NCBI RefSeq assembly: GCF_000471905.2
Contig: NW_006495813.1
Coordinates: forward strand, 70,807-134,806
Source: Amborella trichopoda
Lineage: Eukaryota; Streptophyta; Magnoliopsida; Amborellales; Amborellaceae
Length of the DNA: 64,000 bases
Direction: 5' to 3'
The position numbers were made by a program, and so were the translations under genes. Positions 11,486 to 23,700 of this stretch are shown piece after piece; within the stretch, counting starts at the first letter, position 1, and each line of letters starts with the position of its first letter. Under the pieces are notes generated by a model. It made no database searches. It was not told where the DNA came from and saw only the letters and a program-made list of their open reading frames with translations.

Positions 11486-13620
11486 TATATATATTTATAT
11501 ATATACCTTCATCGAAATCATTATTTAAGAAATCGGGTTTTACATCCATTTGATGTATAACACAATGATTAATGGAGGCTATTGCTAAAAACAATATAAT
11601 ATTAGCCATTCTTGCCACAGGTGCATGTGTCAAAATAATCAATGCCTTTTTTTTAAAAAAAACTTTAGCAAATAATCATGTTTTACATTTGCTAATAGAA
11701 CCATCAGAATTCATTTTATTTTAAATATCCATTTACAACCTATGAGTTTAAAACTAGGTGGAAGATCTACTAATTTTCAAGTATTTATTTCTCATTATAG
11801 AATCCATTTCACTATTTATATCTTCTCTCCAAAAAATTGCATATAAAGATGACAAAGCTTCACGTAGTGGTTATGATCTTTCTTTATATTTGAGACCATA
11901 AGCAATGAATTTAATATTTTATTCTGATTAGCCCCATCAAGACAAATATAAAAATCAGGCCCAAAGTTGTAAGATGGATCGCCTTTAATTCTTTTACTTC
12001 TTCTTGGTTCTAGTATTTTATGTTCATTATTTTCTACATATTCTTCATTAACATTTTGACCATTTTAATGATTATTTTCATTTGGCATGCTACTTGATTC
12101 ATTTAATTCACTTTTATAAGTGAGATTTTCAAAAACTCTAGCATCTCTAGATTCCATTTTTGTGTTAGAATTTATATCCAAAAATCTATGAGCTTTACTA
12201 TTTTGAGAATAACCCACAAATACACTTTTTACATGGAATTCTATTCAAATTAAAGCATGCAGATAATAAAGATTCACCCTATAAATTAAATGGCAATGAA
12301 GAAGAAATCAACATAACATTTACCATTTCAATTAAAGTTCTTTTTTCCTTTCCGCTAGTCTATTTTGTTGAGGGGTATGAGAAGCAGTTGCTTGATGAGT
12401 AATTCCATTAGTTTCACAAAATTTATTAAAGTCATTTGATAAATACTCTCATCTTCTATTATTCGTAATAATTTTGATTTTCTTACTAAGTTAATTTTCA
12501 ACTACTGCTTTGAAAACTTTAAATTTTTCAAAAGCCTCATCTTTATGTCAAAGCAAATAAAAACATAAGCATCTATTATAAAAGAATTAATAAAATAATA
12601 AAATATATTTTACCACCTCTACTTAGAACATTATTTAAATCACATATGTTACTATGTATAACTCCTAACAATTCACTATTTCTTTCTATTGAAGGAAATG
12701 GTTTTCTAATAATTTTAGCTTATGCCCATACTTCATATTTTTCTTTAGATAATTCATCACAATTAGAAATCAATCTTAATTTAACCAAAAATTTAATGGA
12801 AGCATAATTAACATGTCTTAATCTACCATGTCAAACATTACAAGAAGTCACAATATAAGCAGAAGACTTGTTTATTTCATTAACTAGATTAAACTTGAAC
12901 ATCCCATCACAAGAGTATACCTTGTTTTTATTTTTGTTGGCATTAGACTCTTGGTCTTCATAACTTTTCATTATGGACTAAAGCAAAAAGGCTTCTTGTT
13001 TTATGGAGCATTTGAATTTTCCTCAATAAGATTTGCCTTAGTATAAAAATTCATAGTTTCATCTTACTTTTCCCTAAGTCAATTTTCTTCTTTAATTCGA
13101 AGAGATTTTTTAAGTTGAACTAAATCAAGGTTAACTTTTTTATGTTTCATTTTCTTTTGATACTCTTTCCACGATGGGAGTTGTTTATGAATAAAATAGC
13201 CTACTAAAAGAAACATCATCTAATGAAATTCCACAATCTTTAAATTCATTAACTCCAAGCTGCAACTCATATACTTAAGAAAAAATTGGCTTGTTTTCAA
13301 TAAATTTAAAATTTAGAACATTAGCAATGAGAAATCTTTTGTTACCAGACTTTTCCGTGAGGTATTTGGTTTCAAGAAGCTTTCAAACAGCTCTTGTCGT
13401 GGCAACCGATCCATACATGTCATAGATCGAGTCCGTCAAAGCGTTGGGGATGTGACCTTTACAAATGTAGTCATCCTCCATCCATCTTTTTGTATGCTTG
13501 AGTTTGCTCCTCGATCGAGTCATTTGATGGTGGCGGTGGTGAACGCATAAACTCGGTGATTATGTAAGCTACATTGAGTGTAGTAAGCAAGAAGATTATA
13601 TTTTGTTGCCATCTCATAAA

Positions 13621-14046
13621 ATTTACAACCTCATTTTGCCTCCATTTCATCAACAGCTAGATGACCGTTGCATCCCCTAGACGAGCCGGGCTCACAAAAA
13701 GATAACAAGCTACGAACCCTACCCGCACATGTGCTTGGGCACGAGACGCCTCATGAAGAGTGCGAAATACAAAGTGCGCCATCAAACGCCCTTGCTCCCA
13801 CGCTATCACATGCATATACACATCATACACTTCACATGCTCCGCGCATGCACCATCTCTCTTACCTTTGTACTAAAAATATAAAGCATGAGATTACGTGC
13901 TCTTAAATACAACACAAATAACTCTCTTCTCTTCAATGTGGGACTCAAACCCACAACTTTCTCTTTACAAAACAACTTAAGAAAAACCACAAACATATTG
14001 TTGTTTTGAAATAAGTTAAATATTTTACAAAACAAAAATACTAACA
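13621..14046 (-). repeat. Copia 5' LTR
   Basis: This is the partner of 8435-8883. The minus strand starts TGTTAGTATTTTTG at 14046. The inner boundary, about 13621, is set where similarity to the other LTR stops. Gag-like sequence starts almost immediately inside it. Confidence 0.75.
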
Positions 14047-14049
14047 TAT

Positions 14050-14315
14050 AGATTGATGGACGTCTCCTTTACACGTGTTTATAAGGATGCAAAATTTGTG
14101 GCAGATGGACTTGCTAAGAGGGGTGTCTTGTTTGGAAGAGTTGTATATCGATGGGGATTTGATGCTTTTATTGCCTCTGTAATTTCTTTGCTTTTATTTC
14201 AGTATTAATAAAATTAATAATATTGTCAAAAAAACAATAATACTTTAACATGCCGAAACTTGCTTTATTTCAGTATTAATAAAATTAATATCATTGTCAA
14301 AAAAATAATAATACA
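14050..14315 (+). mobile_element. L1-type LINE 3' end with duplicated tail
   Basis: The plus-strand frame reads ..VYKDAKFVADGLAKRGVLF.. and ends ..SLLLFQY*, which is the RNase H C-terminus of a plant L1. The 3' tail 'tttcagtattaataaaatta' occurs twice (about 14198 and 14267), each followed by 'gtcaaaaaaa.aataatac'. It abuts the copia 5' LTR at 14046, so the LTR element probably landed next to or in this LINE. Confidence 0.65.
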
Positions 14316-14399
14316 TTAATGTGCCGGAACAACAGTCTCCGATAAACTTCGACTTTAAAAGCTCGGCCCTGTGCTAAACATCAACACCTATATCCTATT

Positions 14400-14698
14400 G
14401 ATCAGATAATTCTACTATAGATGTACACAATAATAGCATATTCGATGAAACTAAGTTTCGAACACTTTCACGGATAATAAGTCCTTTTTCTTATTAAATT
14501 GATTCTGTCTACCTATTTACAATCTATAAACAAATGTACCAAAAAAACATTGTACAAGGTTAGGATGGGTGACTCGAATTGGTGAATAAAATGGAATTCC
14601 CCCTAGACCATATATAAAACAAATTGAATAAATAAAATAAAAAACAGATGGAAGGAAAAAAGAAGAAGAAGACCAGATCACTATGTCACAGTAGTTTG
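14400..14698 (-). other. Probable 3' UTR of the large gene
   Basis: No coding frame fits here. The AT-rich stretch follows the stop at 14699 and precedes the LINE tail ending near 14315. The exact poly(A) site cannot be chosen from sequence. Confidence 0.35.
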
Positions 14699-14791
14699 TC
14701 ATGCAAATATCTGCTGTATAACAGTCTCTGCGTTTCCATTGTATTGAGCTAGAAGCTGGATGGCATCAGACCTTGGCAAAGCCAGGAATTC
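14699..14791 (-). CDS. Large gene, last exon (UBA-like tail and stop)
   Basis: The acceptor TTCACAG|GAATTC opens the exon at 14791 in phase 0, and the frame ends with TGA at 14699-14701 after 30 residues ([20 protein letters not shown] then [10 protein letters not shown]). The pattern of a helix, GN and a final IF resembles the third helix of a UBA-type domain. It is separated from the preceding exon by a 7.1-kb intron carrying two LINEs. Confidence 0.85.
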   Translation of the reverse strand, partial: EFLALPRSDAIQLLAQYNGNAETVIQQIFA

Positions 14792-17700
14792 CTGTGAACA
14801 TATAGAACAAAGACACGGAAGCTTAAGTTCAAATGCTCATAGATGCAAAACTGCATATAGAAATTGGAAAACTAAAAAGATCTACAGATTTCATGAAATA
14901 AACAGAGAGTCCCCTGTTTAAATAAAGAACAGATATTTGCTCAATTAATAAGCAAAGCGACATAAGTAAGAAATTATAGAGAATCGACCAAATTCAAGAA
15001 ACAGAAACAATGGCAAGCATGTCTCTCTTATGTTAAAGAGATGCTAAACGATGCAAATATGCATTAAGGACCCTTCAGTTCGTTTCACTTGGTGGAAGGC
15101 ATTGTCCCACAAAATTTATGTCCAAAGGCTTGTATGCTCCCTTGTTTCGTTTGGAGTTATTCATGACCATGGGCATTTCTAGTTTGTTTTATTAAATAGG
15201 CAAGAGAGTGATTTGTGATATTTCCCAAATAAGCAGCCGAAGGAAATTGCCCTTATAAATAGATGGAGAAGACCAAACGAGACACATTAGACTTTACAAA
15301 TGGGCAGTGGAGAGAACAAGAATAACCAGGAATAAATGTCCATCAAAACAGAGCCCAAGTCATGGTACAATTTTCTCTTCTTTTTGTTTTTAGGACAAAG
15401 GTTAACTTTGTATTATATATGTAAGTACAAAAAGGAACCCCTTAGGCCACCCACAAGAGACGAGTGCTCTATTATAAAAGTTAAGTTTGAAAAAGAATAA
15501 AAGGAAAAACCATTCTACCGACAAGAGGTGGGCTATTACATCACCGAATGTGTACAATGAGACCCTTGATTTTTGATACAAAGAAGTCACAAACAACATC
15601 GGCCTTTAAATTTAAAATCGCGTGGTTGAGAATGTCTCATTGTTTGAGCACAAGGTCCAAAATAAAATTTGTAGTGTTTTTTTTTTTTTTAACATGTTAA
15701 CATTGTATTGATAATTAAAGAGGATACACTTTTTCCAAAAAATAGGCTATCTAGAGATGCGGCATCCTTAGCGAGGGTGTTGGCTTCCTGGTTTGATTCC
15801 CGCCAAATATGCCTCCATGCGACGAGCATATCACTGCATAGGTGTGCAATTTCGCAAAAAATGTTAGCCAAAGTCCAAGGAAAGGGAGAAGAATTTGATT
15901 CCCAGCCAAATAACATTCTTTGGGTCTCCCTCGATCATAATTGGGGCATTCCTAAAGGGGACTAGAAGCCTTACCCCCTCCAGTAAAGCCAGAGCATCAA
16001 CAGTCATTGGCCGATGTTCTTGGATGTGGAAGCAGGGATGGCTCCGGTGTGCTACCTGAGAAGGGACACAATTCCCGATGGTATGGGATAGCCCAAGGAG
16101 CAGCCATTGAAGTTGAGTTTAAGGTGAATAGGTCTAAAAAGAAGAATGGCTTCCCAATTTTGGTAGAAGGCTAAATGGTGTACACCTTTGAAGCTCCTGT
16201 GATTGGTTGCTTAGAAGACAATCGAGGATTTGATCTTGGAGAAAAGGCCTTCCCCAGATAAGTGTGCACCCTGGAAGATCCTATTGTTGCGCTCAATCCA
16301 CAAGGCCCAAACCATGGCTGCCACCAAAGATTTCCATAATAAAATGCCTGGTTCAGGCCACGGGAATGGTTGCAGAGAGTTAATAAGCTGGTATACATTG
16401 GCGGGTAAGACCCACTGGCATTTAAATAGGCTAAGGACTATACCCCAGAGCTTGTGGGCGAAGTGGCAGTGAAGGAATAGGTGGACATTGCTCTCTTCAC
16501 AGGACACATCGATTTGTGAGGACAATGCCTCTACTCTGAAGATGGTCGATGGTGAGCACCCTTTAGGAAAGAGCAAGCCACATGAATACCTGGATTTTAG
16601 GAGGGGCGAAAGATGACCACGCTTGGGCTCCAGGGGAGAGAGGGAAAGTAGGTGGTTGGAGAAGTTTGTGATAAGAATAATGAGACCGAGAATATATCAG
16701 AGGGGGAGAGAGTCTAGATAATGAGGTCCGGACCTTGAAACGCAAGGAAACAATTTTGAAGGGTGGCAGCAAGCTAAAAGAAAAGCGAAATTTTTCAGTC
16801 ACTAAGAGCTCTCCTGAACACCGGGTTCCAGGTTCAATAAGAACCAGCGGTGGTCATCTCATCTGCCACCGATGCCTCATGGAAGCGAGCAAGAGAATAG
16901 TTTTGGGCATTGGACTTCGAGGAATTCTTGACCTATCCAAAGGTCGTGCCAAAAACGAACTCGGTTGCCTTCTCTAGAGTGAAAGTGAACGAGGCTTTTG
17001 AAAGATGCCAGGGAGGAAGAGATTGATTTCCAAATCCCAGAGGCTCTATTCTGTGCCCTGTACTCCGGTACCCAAGAAGAAGGTGCAAGGCAATATTTAT
17101 GCTTCAGAATGTCAATCCATAACTGGTCTCTTTGGGTAGCAAGGCACCACCACCATTTCCTAAGTAAAGCCAAGTTATGTTTCCTCAATTTACAGATTCT
17201 AAGACCCCCTAACCTCTTAGGTTGACAGTTTTTCCCAGGAGATTTAAGTGGAACTTGTCAATCGCAGCGTCACCAGACCAAAAAACCTGCGAAAGAGTTG
17301 TTTGAATTGAGAAGACACTGCTGCTGTCATGTGGAAGATAGACCTCTAGTAAACAGGAATATTGGCCAGGGTAGCCTTTATGAGGGTTAACCTCCCAGTC
17401 GAGGATAGGAAGGGGCCTTTCCAGCCTGCAAGCTTGCGGTCCACCTTATCTATAATGTGCGACCAGAAGCAATTTTTTAGGCTTATCGATGCAGAGGGGA
17501 AGACCCAAGTAATTAGAAGGAAGGGGCTTTGCCTCGCAGCCCTAGTTGTCCGCAAAAGCTTTGTAACTTGGAAATCAATAACTATCCCCATCATCTGAGA
17601 CTTGCTGAAGTTAACTTTAAACCCCATGACGAACTCAAATCATTTTAGAAACATGAAAAGGTTGTCGAGTTCAAGTGGAGAAGCGTTGCAGAAAACAAGG

Positions 17701-20700
17701 GAGTCATCCACATATTGAAGGTGAGAGACTAAAGGGGCCCGGGCTCCCACACTTAAATCCATTCATTTTGCCTGCAGCAAACATTCTACAGGTGGACTGA
17801 CTAAATACTTTTGCCAAGATGGCAAAGAGGAATGCAGAAAGCGGATCATCCTGCCTTAAACCCCTAGAGGAAGGGAAATAGCCTTTCGATGATCCATTAA
17901 TGAGAATTGAGAAGAAGGGTTGGGAATAACACACTTACATCCAAATCCTCCACCGACTTCCGAAGTCCATTCTAGTAAGGGTTTCTTCCAAAATGTTCCA
18001 GTCAACATGGCCATATGCTTTCTCCCAATCTAATTTTATTACGAGACTAGGTTGTTTTGCTAGATGTCTTGAGTGGATACACTCGTGGGCTACCAAAGCC
18101 CCGTCTAGAATTTGGCGGTCTATAACAAAAGCACTTTGAAAGGGAGAAATAACTAGGGAAAGAATCGCTTTCAATCGAGAGGCTAAGACCTTGGAAATGA
18201 TTGTTTAGGTTGAGTTGATAAGACTGATTGGGCCGTAATCTTTTAGATGCTTCGTTCCTTCGATTGTGGGGACAAGGGTGACAAAAGTTGCATTCATTGC
18301 TCAAATGATGACTCCTCTCAAGTGGAATTTGTCGAAAAGAGCGAAAATGTCGAATCGGAAAGAGTCCTAGAAAATTTTGAAGGGAGCCATCGAGTAGCCA
18401 TCAATGCCAGGAACCCTATCGAGAGCCATTTGATCAATGGCTGTTCAGATTTCTACTTCAGAGAAAGATCTCTCCATCCAAAGCACTTTGTCAAGGGGGA
18501 GGGAAAGAAAGGAGAAATCGTCCATCTTGGGTCTGGGACAGATGGGAGCGGCAAATAACTGTTTAAAGTATGGAAGAATGGCTTCTTCAATCTCAAGAGG
18601 TTGCTCCAAAATTCTATCGCCGACCGTTAGGTGAGAGATTGTATTGTCTCTCCACCTACAGTTTGCAGTTTTGTGAAAAAATCCAGTGTTGAGGTCTCTG
18701 TAGTGCAACCCCTTGATTCTGGATCTCTGGTGCTAAAAAATCTCCTCTTTTTTGAGGATCGATTGGCACTCAATCTTGAGTTGGGACCTCCATTGAAGTT
18801 CTTGGGCCAAAAGAAGCTTGGATTCTTCCCACATGTCAATATTTTGAATTCCCTGGAGTACGGATGATTTCTGGGAATAGAAGGACCTGGGCAACAAGTG
18901 GCTACAGGATTAGACACCTTCATAGTTTACACTGGATTCTCAAACCAACCCAACCAGAAACCGACATAGAGAGTGACTCCCACCAGGAGGGAATAGGGGA
19001 CAAAAGAATCCCACTCCAACAGCCTTATCCTAACTATTTGGTGCCAGCTACACGAATCTTGTTGTGCTATTACGCTCTATTAAGGGTCATACCCTCAGTT
19101 AGACTACAAGTCACCATTTCTCTGCTCACTAAACATCTATCCATATCCTTTTAGGCCTTCCCCTTGCCCTTTTAGAGCCTTCTACTTGAACTAAATCACT
19201 CATCCTAACCGATGTTCTAGATCGATTCTTTACATGGCAAGACCACCTAACTCTACTTTCTCTCATCTTGTCCCCTACTGGAGCTACCTTTAAGTTCCCT
19301 CAAATGTATTTATTCTGAATTCTATCATTTCTTGTCTTGCCACTCATCCATCTCAGCTACACTCATTCTATGGATATGTTGTTCGTGACCGCCCAACACT
19401 CTGTCCCATAAAGCATGGCTGGTCTTGCAGCCATCCTTTAGAACTTCTCCTTTAGTTTCATTGGTATGCATTGATCACATAGGACTTCAGAAGCACATCT
19501 CCACTTTATCCACCCAATTTTAATCCTATGCACGATATCTTCCTCTCCATTCTCATGGATTATCAACCCAAGATATAAAAAATAATCTCCTATAAGTATT
19601 TTTTAGCCATCAATCTTAACTAATTCCTCATTCTTACTCCTATTATTACTAAATTTGTATTTCATATATTCTGTCTTAGTCCGACTAATTTCAAAACCTT
19701 AGGATTCTGAAGCATCCCTCCAAAGTTCTAACTTTGCGTTGATGTCATCTCTATCTCATCAATCAAAGTTATGTCATTTGCAACTAACATACACCACGAT
19801 ATCTCATTTAGTAGATGTCAAGTTAACTCATCCATAACCAAAGCAAAGAGATATGGACTCAATGCTGACCCCTAATGTAGGCCTACCATCATGAAAACTT
19901 ATTTGTCTCTCCACTAATTACCCTCACACTAGGTACCGCTCCCTTGTACATAGCCCTCACCGTGTCAATATATCATCTAGAGACTCCTTTCTTTTCCAAC
20001 TCCCACCAAGTTAACTCTCTAAGTATCCTATCGTATGCTTTCTTTAAATCAGTGAAAACCATGTGGAAGTCTTTTCTCTTCTCATTGAATTTCTCAATCA
20101 TCGAGGCTATTTTTCTGCTTAAGCATATGATTGAGAAAATAGCGTCGGGCATTTTCTTTGTTCTTAAGATCATGTTGAACAAGTTAATCAACCAAATATG
20201 CCAATCTCTCACATGCACTTCCAAACCTTCATTGGTACACCATTTGGTCCTAAAGCCTTTTCGACGTTCATCTTTCTTAAAGCTTATTTCACTTTAGATA
20301 TCCTAATCCTACAAATGTATCCATGACCTCCGACATCATTTACCTCAAAGGTTCTCATATGTTGTGCTCCCAAAGTGGTAATCATTTAACAATTTTTAAA
20401 ATAAATTCCCCACCTTTTATTGACCACGTCATCCTTCACCAAGACCTATAATCTTTGCCCTTAATGCATTTAACATGTTCTAAATCCCTACACTCCTCTC
20501 TCAGTTTTGCTAGTTTGAAAAAGAATGAAAGAGACGAAGTTAATATGTGCAATACTAATACCTCATAAAATAACGAATATTAATATCTGCAATACTAAAA
20601 TTCAAAACCTGGTCCTACTCAATAAGAGATTAAATACCCAAATGCAAATTCATAGTTTTGTAATTTTTTTTCAATAGATTTTCTTTATAAATCTTTAATA

Positions 20701-23700
20701 AATATCTGCAATACTAAAATTCAAAACCTGGTCCTGCTCAATAGGAGATTAAATACCCAAATGCTAATTCATAGTTTTGTAATTTGTTTTTTCAATAGAT
20801 TTTCTTTACAAAACTTTTCATTTCAGAATAACCATTTTGTAATGAAAAGGTGAAGGATACCCATCCTCCTTAAAGAGCATCCTCATACTTTCAACTCTCA
20901 AGTAAGTCCTGCACATTTAGCTTGAATAAAACTGTTTGCAAAACACTTAGATCTCAGCCAATCTCTCAAATTTCTTTACAACACATCAATATAGAGCAAT
21001 ACTAGGAAGCTTTCCTAGCTCCATCAAGAAACAACATGCCGTCATGCACACCCTTGAGGAAATGTAGGCCTTTCTGTGATAACTAAGGGTCCAATAACCC
21101 TTCTGGCTCAGCTATACTTCCCTCTCTTTCTCATAAAATACAGTTGGAATAAATTAGAAGTCCTGTATCCGATTTTGTGAGGATTACAATTTTTTTTTAA
21201 TATTATCTAATTAAATCAATCTTCTTTCTGACAATAAGTTGGTACTAATCTAAATAAAATTGTAAAACCAAATAGATATTCAAACATTTCAAAATTTTAG
21301 ACACATCAATATGCCAGCAGATTAGGAAGAATATCAAGAATAATGATCTAGACTACTTGGCCACTACAAATGAACATAGCACAATTCCCTCAAATATCAT
21401 AATTTTCTACTAATCAATCTGTTTAACGCCCAATGAAAGAATTTGCTTCTAAGCACATATATTTTGAACATCAAAATACTCTTTGTATGTAAATTTTGTG
21501 ATTTGTTTGATAGATAGGCTTGTTTTCCATTGAATCAGAGGCTTATTTTCCTTTTGTATGAAGGTTTTATGAACTTCTAAAAGACTTTATTTTTCCTGAG
21601 CTAACTCGCTCTGGGCCTTCGGGTCTCCCAGAATGAGTCCAAAGTTTCCAACTCTGGTTTGGATCAAATAACAGTGAATCTAGTGGCCTACATGCCAAGC
21701 AATAACAAAGTGGACATGAAACATAACCAGGAGACTCCTCTTTTAACATATGGTAAGACATGCTATTTATTTGGCATACATGATAAAAGGGTATATAAAT
21801 TGAGTTAGGTTATCACTGTCAACCAATCTACATGAAAATGACGATAGAACACGAAGAACAGCATGGATACATTAAGTTATAAAAAACTATAGAACAAATA
21901 GAACTCACCATAACTTTGAGTATGGCAGTTTCATCAAAAATAATCTCTCTTGATGGCTCATTGATCAGGTCGCCAGTGTCTGATGATCGTCTACTACTCG
22001 TGGATATAGTAACTTGAGATGCCCCGTAACTGCAAGAGTCTACAGTGGTCTTAGATGCAGCATCAGTGAACCAGGGAGAATCGATTTCTTTCAAACAATT
22101 AATCTTTAAAAATTCCTCAAAGCGATCTTTACACATTTGCAGCTTAAACCACTCAGTATGAGAATAGAGTGTGGCCCTCATTATCTTCATTAGTTGTGGT
22201 TCTTCAATGCCAAGACTTTTACCCAATAAAACCTGCAACAGGCCAAAGACCTTGGGATTTTAGTAGTCCAATCATGGAATATAACTGCATAATTGCACTA
22301 CAAGGTTCCAATCAAGTGCAAGAATCAATGGCAAGAAAAATATTCTCATTACCAAGTTTTTACTCTAGTAACAGAAAGTGGAATGAAGTATCAAAACAGT
22401 TCACCCAAAAAACAAAAGCAGGAACAATCCCAGATAAATCAAGAAAGGAGACAAGTAATCCAATATATACTCGAACAAGATACAAAATATCTGAACTTCG
22501 AAAATTTCTTGAGTCTCTAATAGCAGAATGTCTCAAATCTCATTATATCTATGGCTCATCAATAACCTTGCGACCCTAACTTGCTACCAGTCAATCAGCA
22601 CCATAACCTAGGTCACATGCAAAGGTGCAGCCAGAGAAGTCATAGATTTATGGCTTCCGTTACCAACCATTCAGGTTCTGTTGAAATTTTGGATCACCAA
22701 ATGATCAGATTTTGTTGTTTTTTTTTTCTTTTTTTGTTATTTCAGTGACCATTGTATGAAGTAGTACAGGAAACTTCAAGTGTGCGCAGGTACAAAAGAA
22801 TAGGCAACCCAGAACATGGGTGCCCTGGAACAAGATACAAAATATCTAGACTTGAATCAATTTCTTGAGCCTCTAATAGCAGAATGCCACAAATCTCATT
22901 ATATATATATATATATGGCTCATCATTAATCTTATAACCCTAATCTGTTACCAGTTCATCAGCACCATAACCTAGGTCACATGTTTAAAGGTACAGCCAG
23001 ATAAGTTATAGATTTATGGCTTATGTTATCAACCATTCAAGAGTCTCTAGAAGGTTCTCTAGAAATTTTGGATCACCAAATGATCAGAATTTTTTATTTT
23101 TTATTTATTTTTGCTTGTTTGGTTATTTCGGTGACTATTGTATTAAGTAGTATAGGAAATTTCAAGTGTAAGCAGATACAAAAGAATAGGCAACCCAGAG
23201 CATGGGTGCCCTGTACAAAAGCCCGCACAAGGGCCAAAAAGAAGCTCTACATCGAGATAATAACAGAAGCTAGGTACAAAAATGGGGACTAAGAGCTCCA
23301 AAAAATGCCAAATATCCCCTAGGTGGTGCTGAGTCCTGCTTCCTCTCTGTGAGTGCATCTGGTGCTGCATTAGACTCCCTGAAAATATGCCTCCATGAAA
23401 CCCACATAGCCCTGCATGTATGAAATCTCCTAGAAAACGTGGTCAAGTCTCCAGGGGCACGGTGTAGAGCCCGTGCCAGGCTATTGCGTTTTTAGAGTCA
23501 CCCTCAACAACCAATACAGGACTCTAGGTAGGATTGAATTTCCTAACTCCTTCTAAAAGCACGAGGGCTTCCACGGTACTGGAATCAGCAGGGCCGATGG
23601 AGAGTAAGAAGGAAAGAAGGGTGGACCCGTCATGAGTTCTAAAGATGCCCCAGATACCAGAGGGGCCAGGGTTGTCCAGAGAGAAACCATAAAAAATGAG

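Larger units (their letters stand above)
8435..14046 (-). mobile_element. Ty1/copia LTR retrotransposon, degenerate, minus strand
   Basis: LTRs at 13621-14046 (5') and 8435-8883 (3') enclose decayed gag-pol. Minus-strand gag runs from about 13600 to 13200 (FLTTLNVAYIITE; then LTDSIYDMYGS and KLLETKYLTEKSGNKRF). Integrase-like remnants lie near 13000-12000. The RT block PVARMA..ILFLAIASIN...HQMDVK is at 11640-11500, a CVDD active-site-like stretch near 10340, and SQLEYARVISNLMYAMTKTRPDIAYAVG at 10090-10000. An RNase H start lies near 9850. A MITE (10938-11399) and an AT-rich segment split the RT region. Stops and frameshifts are abundant. No PBS is readable, so the leader seems deleted. No matching target duplication was found. 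Confidence 0.8.
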
